A DNA stretch of 64,000 nt, taken from positions 620,001-684,000 of the forward strand of contig ML058493.1 in the NCBI GenBank assembly GCA_003013855.2. Reading direction: 5' to 3'. This DNA comes from Liriodendron chinense (lineage: Eukaryota > Streptophyta > Magnoliopsida > Magnoliales > Magnoliaceae). The translations under genes and the position numbers were made by a program. The notes below the pieces were generated by a model. That model was not told the DNA's origin. It did no database searches and worked only from the letters and a program-made list of their open reading frames with translations. How positions within the stretch are numbered: the stretch's first letter is position 1; each line of letters starts with the position of its first letter. Of this stretch, positions 25,101-37,200 are shown piece by piece.

Positions 25101-27499
25101 GATGTCTACGATTCGCATGGTCTTGAGCATAGTGGCTATAGAGGACTTACATCTAGAGCAACTATATATTAAGATAGCCTTTCTTCATAGAGACCTTGAA
25201 GAAGATATACATGTATCAACCGACAGGATACGTGGCACCAGGAAGAAGAACAAGATATGTAGACTGAAAAAAGAGTCTATATGGCCTGAAACAGGCCCCG
25301 AGGTAGTGGTACAAGAAGTTCGACAGTTTCATGTTGGGAAACGGGTTCAGGAGATGTCATGCAAGCTACTGTTGCTACTTGAAGAAGTTTGATATGTCAT
25401 ACATCATCTTTCTTCTGTACGTTGATGATATGCTTGTAGCCGGATCAAGCATGAAGGACATCTCAGATCTCCAAAGACAATTGTCTAGAGAGCTTGCCAT
25501 GAAGGATTTAGGAGCTATAAAATAAATCCTAGGCATGAGAATAAAACGTGACAGGGAAAACAAGAAGCTAGTTTTGTCATAGGTAGAGTACATAACTAAA
25601 GTACTTGATCGATTCAGTATGGGAGGTGTTAAGCCGGTTAGCACTCCATTAACCAACCACTTCAAGCTTTCGAAGGAGCAAGGTGCGAAGATGCAGGAAG
25701 AACGGGACTACATGGTTAAAGTCCCTTACGCATCAGTTATAGGGAGCCTCATGTATGCTATGGTTACTACGAGGCCAGATATTGCTCAAGCAGTGGGAGT
25801 TGTTAGCACGTTCATGAACAGCCCCGGGAAGGAACATTGGGAAGCTGTGAAGTGGATCCTCAGATACCTGGTAGGTACTATGAATGTAGGGTTATATTAT
25901 GAAGGATCGAAAATCGAGCTACAAGGCTACGTCAATTCAGATTTGGCAGGAGATATCGACAGGAGAAGGAGCACAACAAGGTATGTCTTTACTCTGGGTA
26001 GTGCTACAGTCAATTGGGTCTCTCAGTTACAGAAGATAGTGTCCATTAGTACAATAGAAGCAGAATATGTTGTAGTTGCAAAAGTGTGTAAAGAGATGGT
26101 GTGGATGCAAGGTTTTATGAAAGAGTTGGGGAAGAAGCAAGCAGATTGCAAGCTGTACAGTGATAGCCAGAGTGCAATACACTTGGCTAAGAATTCAACA
26201 TTTCATTAAAGGACCAAGCATATTGACATCAGATATCACTTCATACATTCGTTACTGGAAGATGGATCAATTGCTTTGGAAAAGATCCATACAAGTACCC
26301 TGCAGATATGTTGACCAAGGCAATCACACGGAAAAAGCTGAAGCTCGGTTCAGCTTTACTTGGTCTTCAGGCTTAAAGACGGGGAGGTGATGCACTCCAG
26401 ATGTACAAGATGAAGGACTATGTAGTGATGTGTCTCCAAGTGGGAGATTGTTGAGTGTGGAGCTAATCACACCAAGGCATGGTCGGGCGCCCGGACGGTC
26501 AGTGGACCGGCGCCCGATATTCATATATTAAAGACTAATGTCTCTGGACTGTTCTGGGAACAGCCGGGCGCCTGACAGTCAAGTGGACCGGGCGCCAGAT
26601 ATTCGGGAATTTTCTCCCGTTTCTCACTGACTGTTTTTTTCATTGGGCGGGCACCCGACGAAGCCTGACCGTACGCCCAACCGACAGCAAGGTGAATTGC
26701 GGGGTTTCCTATTTTGGGCTCTATTTTAAGGTCTTACTATAAAAAGGGGTGTAATCTGTGATTAGGCCATGGGATTAGGGTTTCTATACGTCTAAGGTGA
26801 GAAAGAGACTGAAAGGTTAGCAAAAAAGGTCATCTTTGTGCATGGGAGCATTGAGGAGGTGAATATATTGCTTGTAACTTTATCATCTTCATAGTAAAAG
26901 TTTGCACCCGTGGTTTTTTACCCTTATTAGGGTTTTTTCACGTAAATTCTATCTTTTGGTTTATTGGTTTGTTTGAATTACTCTTCTAGATTATATTTCT
27001 TCCTGTTTATCGTTTATGGGTGAGACCGGAGATTGGTTCTCGGTTCACCGACGTTGTTGGCGTACTGCAAAACACATCCATTATGGAGCCTACCTCCAGA
27101 CTACTCCAACCACTACTGCACGCACTGCAAGATCCCAATACAATTAGTTGTAAATGCAACTAGTTGTGACGGGGGGCATGCCATGGTATACATATGGCAT
27201 CTAATAGGTCTAACAGGGTTGGCCCATAATGAAAATAGGACACCCCAGAAAGCATGATAATACAACCATCATTTACCATGTGAATTTGGAGGTTTTTGGG
27301 TGGTTGTCCATTATCTTCTATCATCTTTCCTGCTTGATGATTGGATCATCCTTATTTTTTGGGCCACCCCATTTTCATGGTGAGGTGACCCTATTGGATG
27401 GATAAGATGAAATACATATACCACGGCGGGCACAGACGTAGTTACTTGCGCACTTTTTCATCTGCAAATAGTTGCATGTGAGAGCCCCCCATCCCCCCC

Positions 27500-27540
<41 letters not shown>

Positions 27541-30500
27541 ACAATGTTAGAGGGGAGGTCAAGGTAAAGAGCTGTTCCATCCCTTGTAAGGCCAGCGACG
27601 CTAGGACCAAATAACTCTTGCAGAATATACCTCATCAGTACCTAGTGATCACATAAAAGCCATGCATATCACAATTAGTCTCTCACACAACATGCTGATG
27701 TAAATAGGGCAATATTAGGAGTACTGTTATCATACGGTCTGTTGGTCTAATTAAATCACTAACCATGCTTCCACAAACATGCAAGTCTTGATTACCGAGA
27801 TCAATGACAAATCGTGTTGAACATTTAGGGTGCATTTGGAAACACTATCAATTTGGATTTCAAGAATTAGTTTAGTAGGTGGAAATAACCAAATTGCAAT
27901 TAGTGTCCTCGGCATCCATGCTGAGGAATATTGGGTTCCGAATTGCAATATTTACATCCCTTTCAAGTTCGACATGATCATACATGATAGGAAATAACTT
28001 CAATCTGAAGATTGATTCCTTACCTATACCAGGAAACATCATTAGTTGTGCCATTCACTCTTAAACAGAATGTTCGCAACTCAATGTCAATGTCAACTCT
28101 TAAACTGAAGTGATTAAGTAACTTTAAATAAAAAAAGCTACTTATAATTGATCATAAACCAAACTTACTTATCTCAAATAAGTTACTTTTATACTGTTGT
28201 AAGTTTAAAAAAAAATTAAATTTAAAAAAAAAAACCTTATTTGGTGGTATCCAAATGGGCCCTAAAAGTGTGGAAGCTTACCCCCAAAATTCCAAAAACA
28301 GCTAAATGAAAAAGGCATGATATATACTCCAACAACCAAGGAACTTCTTTCTGATTATCCTGCAATAAAAAACTAAAGTTTAGATACTTGCTCATTTTAA
28401 TAACAATCAAGACTTATAATCAGCACAGCTTTGATAGATTGCAGCACCACATGACAGCTGCCATGTGGTGCCTGGTTCCCAGGTTTGATGGTAAACGTGT
28501 CAAATATCTAAGCCATTCATTAGGTCTCGTGCACAATGAGTATGTCATATACCAGAAAATCAAGGTAACACACTCATCAAGGGAGCAACACGTGTATTGA
28601 ATTTGTCCTCATGGACTTCTTTTTTTGTTAACCGTCCAATTTTTGGGCTTTTGGTCTAATGTCCATATATCGCATCGTACCAGAATATCAATGGTCCTGA
28701 TCAACGTGCATATAGCTCCTTGATTAATACTCCATGGATTGTCCACACCATAGAAGCATTCTTAAATTCGTTTTGGTTTGTAGTCTTTTCTATGATGTAA
28801 TGATGCAAGATGGTGCAACTCTTTCACAGTAATGTCAAAGTACATTAACACTAAAAGGAGCTCTGAGAAAGAACATGAAGTTGTGGAATAGATAGTTATC
28901 ATTTTAGTTTTATTTTTGGGATATTTTCTACATATAAATACAATATACTGTTAAATTTTATTATTTTAATATATTTGTAGGGTTGTTATGGTGAATTTAG
29001 AGAGCGAATTAGATGTTACCGGGAACAACTTAGTGGGTGTTACCCTAATCGTCTAGGGCCCATCTTGATTTAGTTTGTATATATCCATACCATTCATTTG
29101 TTTTTACATCTCATTTTAAGACGTGATCCTAAACCATAAGAAGATCTAAATCTCAGGTGGACCATACCACTAGAAACAGTGATGAATTACCATTAAAAAT
29201 ATTTTGTGGGCCATAAAAGTTTTCGATTAAGCTGATCTTTATATTTTCCCTTCGTCCAGATCTTCTTGACATTATCAACAGGTTAGATTGCAAATAAACA
29301 TCACTCAAACCATACGATGGGCTCTTTAAAAATTTTAATGGTGAGGCACTCAATCACCACCATTTCCAGTGGGTCCCTGTAGACACCCCACCTTCAGCTA
29401 TAATGTTGGTAGAGATAGCTGAATGAATGGAAGACCGTACCCCCCAAATCCCATGTCCAAACCCAGCCAAACTCACCCTTGTAAGCCCCAATCTATAGCC
29501 CAGCTCAAGCCTGAACCCAGTCAACTCACTCCTAAACATCAGCCCAAAAAACCCCTCCTAAGAAAAATCAGTCAAAAAATCCTTAAAAAGTCAAAATTGG
29601 TGAGTCAACCCGCTGAGTCAAATCACCAAGTCAACCCGCTGAATCAAATCACCGAGTCAACTCACTGTGTCAACCCATCTTCCAAACCCAGTCAACTCAC
29701 CTGATTCCAAACCACAGCTTCGGAGCAGGTCCGGACCCCAAACCTCGAGCTTTTCTGCTTCAGGTTCGGAGGCCGTACGCTCCGAAGCTGAAGCGAAGAG
29801 GCCGTACGGGCGGCCCCCAAGGTGCCACCTAAAAATATTTACGGCAGTTGCCACTGCTCGCTGCTATAGATACCCCTTCTCCCCTTCACATTCAGCATCC
29901 ACCTCCCCTCTCTTCAGTCCGAGAGTTTCGAGTCCACCTCTATCCCTTTTGTCCATTCCTCCACCAAGGAGAGCCCGAGTGAGAAGAGTCTAGCCCTGGT
30001 CCAGCCCAGCCTGACCCTGGTCTAAGTCTCCCAAGCCACCCAAATCTTGATCTAGTCACTCGAAGCAAACCCTTGCGACACCTCCGTCCATCCAGTTACT
30101 CTTTTATCAGCATCATCTCATTCGCATCTAGCATAAGTGCAACATTTACTTTTCTTCCAACCCCCCTGCTTATCATGTCACCACAAGCACTTTGATTATT
30201 CAAATACACAGCATGCATCCTGCATAAAGCACCTGTCAGTTCGAGCGTATGCTCTGGGCTTGCCTGTTAATGGAAACCTACCAATCAGAAACTCTTACTG
30301 TTCAGACCTACATTCATACATCATATCATTCATGAGAATGTACGAGGATTAAATCAGACTTTCAAGTACTAGTTCGATTCTGTGAAGTAGAGACCGTACT
30401 TCGGTACGGACAATATGCGGTGCCTAACATCTTCCCACCCTGTAACTATGATCCCTTACCTCAAATCTCTGGCCGTGGATCAAAATGAGTCATTTTAGAG

Positions 30501-31148
30501 AAAGGAATCTTCGGATTCCCTTCTCTAACGTTTCTACGGGGTCTAGCCGACTGTAGATCCGAAGTAACTGGCTAGTGGCGACTCTGGTCTTACACAAACT
30601 CATCCAAAATATCCAACTTAACACGACAACAGATAAAAAGCCCTCGAGAACGAGGCAAGCCAGTGGCACAAACGGCGATTCTCGCGCACGCACCCTCTTT
30701 TTCGAAAGGAAGGGAGAACTCGGGAGCGTGGAGAGGCGAGCATCCACAGTCCCACAGTAAGGGTAACACCCACTAAGTAATGGGGTTTTTCCTCCTCAGT
30801 CAAGATGAGAGATGGTGCAGCCTGAGTGTGGTCGGGCGCCTGGACCAAATTCTGGTCGGGCAACCGAAATTCATTCGAATGAGTAGTTTGCTGCTGGACT
30901 GTTTTTTCAACAATCGGGCTCCCGACGGTCAGGTGACCAGGGTGCCCAAAATTCAAATGTTTTCTCATGTAGCTCGCTGGAACGTTTTTGGCTTGAGCGG
31001 GCGCCTGACGGTCTAGTGACCGGGCACCCGACCCGACGCGGACTGCTTATACGCAGTTTCGTATTTTCAGTCTTATTCCTCCGGTTCTCTATTTAAGGGA
31101 GTTCCAAAATGGGATTAGTGATTCCGAATAAGGGTTTAGCACGTCCAA

Positions 31149-31212
<64 letters not shown>

Positions 31213-34200
31213 AAGAGAGTTAGGAAGCTTGTTGGTAGAGCAGGCTTTGCTCGCGAAGGTGATTCACAATGCAACGATGTCTCGGCTCTTCAACATCCTC
31301 GTGCTGCTCGGGTGAGATCTCTCTGCTTTCATAGTTCCCTTATTGTTTATCTACTCCTACGTGAGTGATGAAAGTTTGATCCAAGTGGTGTGTGCTTGTG
31401 ATCGGTTGTAAATGATTCTTTGAGATAGTGGATTGTTTGTCTGGACGAGGTCCCGTGGTTTTTACCTCTTCGAGGGTTTTTCACGTATAAACTCTTTGTG
31501 TTGTGTGGTTGATGCTTTATCGTTGATTATTGTATTATTATATCCCATAATTCGAGTGTATTGGGGGGCAAGATCCTAAGGTTTTTGTGCAACGCACCCA
31601 ACAAAGTGGTATTAGAGTGTTCAGCTTGGTTAAACGGAGTGAGATTGGTTCTGAATTATGGAAGGTGGCTCGTCGAGGATGATCAGTCTCAATGGTTCTA
31701 ACTGAACCATATAGAAGGCTAAGATGGAGGACTTGTTTTACTGCAATGACCTATATGCTCCAATCCTAGGCGTATCAGCAAAGATAAAGGATATGTCAGA
31801 TGATGATTGGAAAAAGTTGGACCGGAAGGTGGTAGGGTTCATTAGACAATGGTTAGATGATTCGGTGTTCCACCACGTGTCTACAAAGACCTCAGCCGCT
31901 AAGCCTATGACTGAAATTGCAAGGGCTGTATGAGAGGAAGACAGCTGGCAATAAGATATTTCTGATAAGAAGACTTGTGAATCTCAAGTTCAAAAATGGT
32001 GGTTCCGTGGCTGAACACATGAATGAGGTCAGCAACATATTGAACCAACTCTCCGCTATGAAGATGGTCCTGGACGATAAACTATGGGCTTTGCTATTGT
32101 TTAGCTCATTGCCTAACAGTTGGGAGACATTGGTGGTGTCTCTGAGTAACTCGGCGCCAGACGGAAAGGTATCCATGGAATAGGTAACTAGTTGTCTCTT
32201 CAACGAGGAGACAAGGAGGAAGTCTTAGGGGTCTACTCAACAAGAGGCCCTTGTGACACAAGATCGGGGGGGAGGAAAGAACAGGAAGGGCGGGAAGGCC
32301 CGAGATAAATCAAGAGGCAAGTCGAGTGTCAGGAAGGATGTTGAATGCTGAAATTGTGGTAAGAAAGGCCACTACAAGCATGAATGTCATAAGAATAAGA
32401 ATGACAATAAAGGAAAAGGAAAGGAGAAGGAAGATGAATCAGACTTTACTGCGGTCGCCTCAGATGGTGACATTATGGTTATTCTTTCGGCAAATCACGA
32501 TGTTTGTCTCACAGCTACGAGTCAAGACACCGACTGGCTGATAGACTCAGGAGCCTTATTTCATGCGACTCCACTCAGAGATTTCTTCACGAGCTACAAG
32601 TCAGGTGATTATGGGACAGTGAAGATGGAAAATTCTAGCGTATTGAAGATCGTAGGGGTTGGTGATATTTGTGTGAAGACCGATGTGGGCTACACATTGG
32701 TTCTCAGGAATGTGAGACACATTCCAGACCTTCGCCTCAACTTGATGTCGACGAAAAGGCTAGATGATGATGGCTATGAAAGCCGATTTGTTGGTGGGCG
32801 CTGGAAGCTCATCAAGGGTTCGATGATCGCAGCCAGAGGAAAGAAGTGTTGCACCCTTTACAAGGCAAGTGTTAGTGTATGCAAGGGTGGTTTGAACGCA
32901 GCGGAAGATTCAGCTACTGACATGTGGCACAGACGTTTAGGCCACATGAGTGAAAAGGGGCTTCAGCTATTAGCGAAGAAGTAACTCCTTCCAGACGTGA
33001 CAGGTATACCTCTCAAAACCTGTATTGACTGTTTATCAGAGAAACATCATAGAGTTTTATTTTTTAAATCTGATTCCCATGTTAATAAAGTACATGCATT
33101 AGATTTGGTTTACGCTGATGTTTGTAGTCCTATGATGACAAAAACCTTGGGTGGGGCATTGTATTTTGTCACTTTTATAAATGATGCATCTAGGAGGGTT
33201 TGGGTTTATGCTTTGAAATCCAAGGACAAGGTCTTTAGTGTGTTTAAAATGTTTCATGCTATGGTTGAGAGAGAGACAAGTAGATCATACGGCATGAACA
33301 GACGGTTCTCAAGACCCCCCAGCATAATGGTGTGGCTGAGCAAATGAATCTCACCATTGTAGAGAGAATCAAATGCATGTTATCCCATGCATGTTATCCA
33401 TGCAAAGTTGCCCAAGATATTTTGGGGAGAAGCGATGCACACGGCGGTGTATTTGATAAGCAGGTCTCCATCAACCCCGTTGAATGGAGAAGTACCTGAG
33501 AAGATGTGGACTGGACGAGATCCATCATACAGTCATCTCAGGGTGTTTGGATGCAGGGCATCCGTTCACGTACCAAAGGACGAGAGGTCCAAGCTCGATA
33601 CGAAGATCAGGCAGTGTGTGTTCTTGGGGTACGGTGATGAAAAGTTCGGTTACAGGTTGTGGGATCCGACCGAGAAGAAGCTCGTCAGGAGCAGAGATGT
33701 GGTTTTCTTTGAAGATCAATGTATAAAAGACATTTATAAGCCAGAGAAAAGCCAACCTAGTTCAGGTGAGCTAGAGGACATGGATCCGATTACTCCTCCC
33801 GTGGTGCCTGATGACGGGGGAGTACAGCAAGGTGCAAAGGATGAGGGAGTCCCTGCAGAAGATGGACAGGGGGAGCAGCCCCCACCTGATCCACCTGTTG
33901 AGCCACGGGTGAGGAGGATATCAAGGGACAGACATTCATCCAAGAAGTACTCGCCGCATGAGTACATTATGCTCACTAATGGGGGAGAGCCAGAAGACTA
34001 TTCTGAGGCCCTAACCGACGAGCATAAAGGGGAGTGGTTGAAAGCTATGCAAGAGGAGATAGAATCCTTGCATAAGAACCACACCTATAATATGATGAAA
34101 TTGCCTAAGGGCAAGAAAGATCTGAACAACAAGTGGGTGTTCAGAAAGAAGAATGAGCAGAAGAATTCACAAACGAGGTTCAAGGCCAGACTTGTGGTGA

Positions 34201-37200
34201 AAGGGTTTGGTTAGAGGAAAGAAATAGACTTCGAGGAGATATTCTCACTAGTGGTGAAGATGACATCCATACGAGTGTTGCTTAGGTTCGCGGCTAGCAT
34301 AGATCTAGAGATAAAGCAGTTAGATGTCAGAACTGTCTTTCTCCATGGTGACCTGGAAGAAGAGATCTACATACGCCAACTAGAGGGGTTCGAAGTTAAG
34401 GGCAAAGAGCATATGGAGTGTAGGCTTAGGAAGAACTTGTATGGGCTGAAACAAGCTCCTAGGCAATGATACAAAAAGTTCGACTCATTCATGTTAAAGC
34501 ATGAATATGATAGAACGGAGTCGAACCACTGTGTGTTCACACGCAAGTTCTCAGATGGTGATTTCTTAGTTCTACTATTGTACGTTGATGACATGCTCAT
34601 CATGGAAAAAGACATCAAGAAGATTGACAGGCTGAAACAGGAGTTGGGCAAGTCGTTTGCGATGAGAGACTTGGGCCCGGCAAAACAGATCCTAGGAATG
34701 GAGATAACCCGTGACAGAAGCAGCAGAAAGCTTTGGCTGTCACAAGAGCGGTACATTAAAAAAGTCCTAGAGCGGTTCAATATAAATGCAGCGAAGCCGG
34801 TCAGTACTCCACCGGATGGTCACTTCAAATTGGGCGACAAGCAGTGTCCCAAGACGAAGGCAGAAGTGGAAGAGATGCGGAAGATACCTTATGCGTCAGC
34901 GGTAGGAAGTTTGATGTATGCTATGGTGTGTACGCACCTAGACATAGCATATGCGGTTGGTATTGTCAACCGGTATCTTGTCAATCCTGGCAAAGAACAT
35001 TGGGCAGTGGTGAAGTGGATACTACGATATCTGAGAGGCTCATCCAGGTTGAGCCTATGCTATGGTGACAGAAAACTTGTGTTAGAAGGTTACACAGATG
35101 CAGATATGGCAAGTGACATAGACTCCAGGAAGTCTACATTGGGGTTCATGTTCACATTTGTAGCGGGAGCGGTCTCTTGGCAGAGCAAGCTACAAAAGGT
35201 TGTAGCATTGTCGATGACAGAGGCTGAGTACATTGCGGTCACAGAGGCATGTAAAGAGATGCTTTGGATGAAGATGTTCCTACAGGAACTCAGCCTAAAG
35301 TAGGAGAAGCACGTGGTCTATTGCGATAGCCAAAGTGCTATACACTTGAGCAAGAATCCAAGTCAGCATTTCAAGTCGAAGCACATAGAAATTCTGTATT
35401 ACTGAATCAAGGATACTTTGTAATAGAAGGTGCTACTAGCTTGAAAAAGTCCACACGGACGATAATAGGTCAGACATAATGACCAAGGCACTGCTCAAGG
35501 GCAAGTTTGAGGTTTGTAAAAACCTGGCTGGCTTGAAGAAAGAAAATTTCTCCTGAGTCGAAAAGGGAGAGTTTTGATGGGGTTTTTCCTCCTCAGTCAA
35601 GAGGAGAGATGGTGCAGCCTGAGTGTGGTCAGGCGCCCAGACCAAAATTCTAGTCGGGCGACCGAAATTCACTCGAATGAGCAGTTTGCTGCTGGACTGT
35701 TTTTTCAATAGTCGGGCGCCCAATGGTGAGGTGACCGGGCTCTTGAAATTCAGTTGTTTTCTCATGTAGTTCGCTGGAACGTTTTTGGCTTGGGCGGGCG
35801 CCCGACCCGACGCGGACTGCTTATATGCAGTTTCCTATTTTGAGTCTTATTCCTCCAGTTCTCTATTTAAGGGAGTTCCAAAATGGGATTAGTGATTCCG
35901 AATAAGGGTTTAGCACGTCAAGGTGAGAGAGAGAAAAAGAGGAAGAGAGAAAGAGAAAAGAGAGTTAGAAAGCTTGTTGGTAGAGGAGGCTTTACTCGCG
36001 AAGGTGATTCACGGTGCAACGACGTCTCAGCTCCTCAACGTCCTCGTGCTCGGGTGACATCTCTCTGTTTTCATAGTTCTCTTATTGTTTATCCACTCCT
36101 ACGTAAGTGACAAAGGTTTGATCCAAGCGGTGTGTGCTTGTGATCGGTTGTAAACGATTCTCTGAGATAGTAGATTGTTTGTCTGGACGAGGTCCCGTGG
36201 TTTTTACCTCTTCGAGGGTTTTCCACGTATAAACTCTTTGTGTCGTGTGGTTGATGCTTTATCGTTGATTATTACATTATTATATCTTATAATTCGAGTG
36301 TATGGGGGGGCGAGATCCTCAGGTTTTTGTGCAACGCACCCAACACTAAGCTGATCCCGGGGTTACACCTAATCCGCTCTCGTGAATTTGGGCTTCCAGA
36401 AGTCCTCGTATCTGACACTGGCTGGAGGGTTAGTGTCCAACTCACATCAGTGCTAAATGACATCAAGAGGCTACTTCAAGTCTAGGTGCAGCTTTTGATG
36501 GAGAAGTCGTATATTGTCAAAGCCTCTTCATCCTTGTGAGGATGCACTTCCAATAGGACTCAGGAAGTAGTCCTAAGATTATAAGAGTACATCTTCAATC
36601 GCATGGTACAAGAATGATGCCAATTGGATGATCCTAACCCTTTGAACGGGGTCAATTTGTTAGACCCGTCCATTGTTTAAGAGTCATAGATCACATGGTC
36701 AGAATCATCGAACCAGAGTGCTAATTTGAAATCATAAGCAATATAAAGTGGGATATATCAACTGGATGCTTCAAAACAGTGATGGCACCTAATTAGTTTA
36801 TTTGCTTCAACTTGACTATTCATTTTTAGGATCATCTTGTTGGCATGACTTTTTGCACCATGGTTTTTCTCTAATTGTAAGAAAGAATGGACGGTTCAAA
36901 TTGATGATTAATATCCCACGTGTCAATTAAAAGCTTTGGGGACACTATAATGTCCCTATGAAGGTACGGGACGTTAGAAAAACCTATACATGCATAAATA
37001 TAACACAGATCCATAGCTCTAGTAGTAGAGTGAGTGAAGATAACCTCATTTCAACACTAAGGTCTTGATATCGATTCCCAAGTGGGGTGTGGCTAACAGT
37101 AGGGTGTGTATCCGTACTAATGTGTTAACAAAAAACCAAAAGTAAAAAAATACATGCATAGATAAATATAAGGCCTAGAGGTGGGCAACAATCCAGGCCG

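Larger units (their letters stand above)
21813..27074 (+). mobile_element. Copia-3: complete Ty1/copia (Tork-like) element in FEX intron 3
   Basis: The LTRs (21813-22463 and 26449-27074) start TGTTGAGTG and end with an ACA. The TSD is a perfect CATCC at 21808-21812 and 27075-27079. PBS TGGTATCAGAGC and a purine tract (AAGTGGGAGAT) are in place. Gag, protease, integrase, RT and RNase H are in copia order. It differs clearly from Copia-1/Copia-2 in LTR and peptide sequence, so it is a separate family. It lies opposite in strand to FEX, spanning most of intron 3. Confidence 0.95.
30778..36345 (+). mobile_element. Copia-2: complete Ty1/copia (Tork/TNT1-like) element in FEX intron 1
   Basis: LTRs lie at 30778-31603 and 35575-36345. 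The perfect TSD is CTAAG (30773-30777 and 36346-36350). It is the same family as Copia-1 by LTR, gag, integrase and RT wording. The element has a PBS, a PPT and all domains in order, but at least nine in-frame stops, an integrase deletion and a small duplication. Its LTRs differ by many substitutions plus a 20-odd-bp deletion in the 3' copy. Confidence 0.95.
29000..36381. mobile_element. Mutator-type MITE in FEX intron 1, split by a solo LTR and Copia-2
   Basis: The left end GAGAGCGAATTAGATGTTACC and right end ACACCTAATCCGCTCTC are inverted repeats. The 9-bp TSD is GTGAATTTA (28991-28999) and GTGAATTTG (36382-36390). After removing the two nested LTR insertions the element is about 0.4 kb and matches the intact copy at 55045-55591. 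A 9-bp TSD points to Mutator-like transposition. Confidence 0.85.

Noticed and set aside
29423..29993. 93- and 108-codon frames, Pro/Ser rich
   Set aside because: Lie within a solo LTR; composition follows the GAGTCAACCC array and C-rich sequence.
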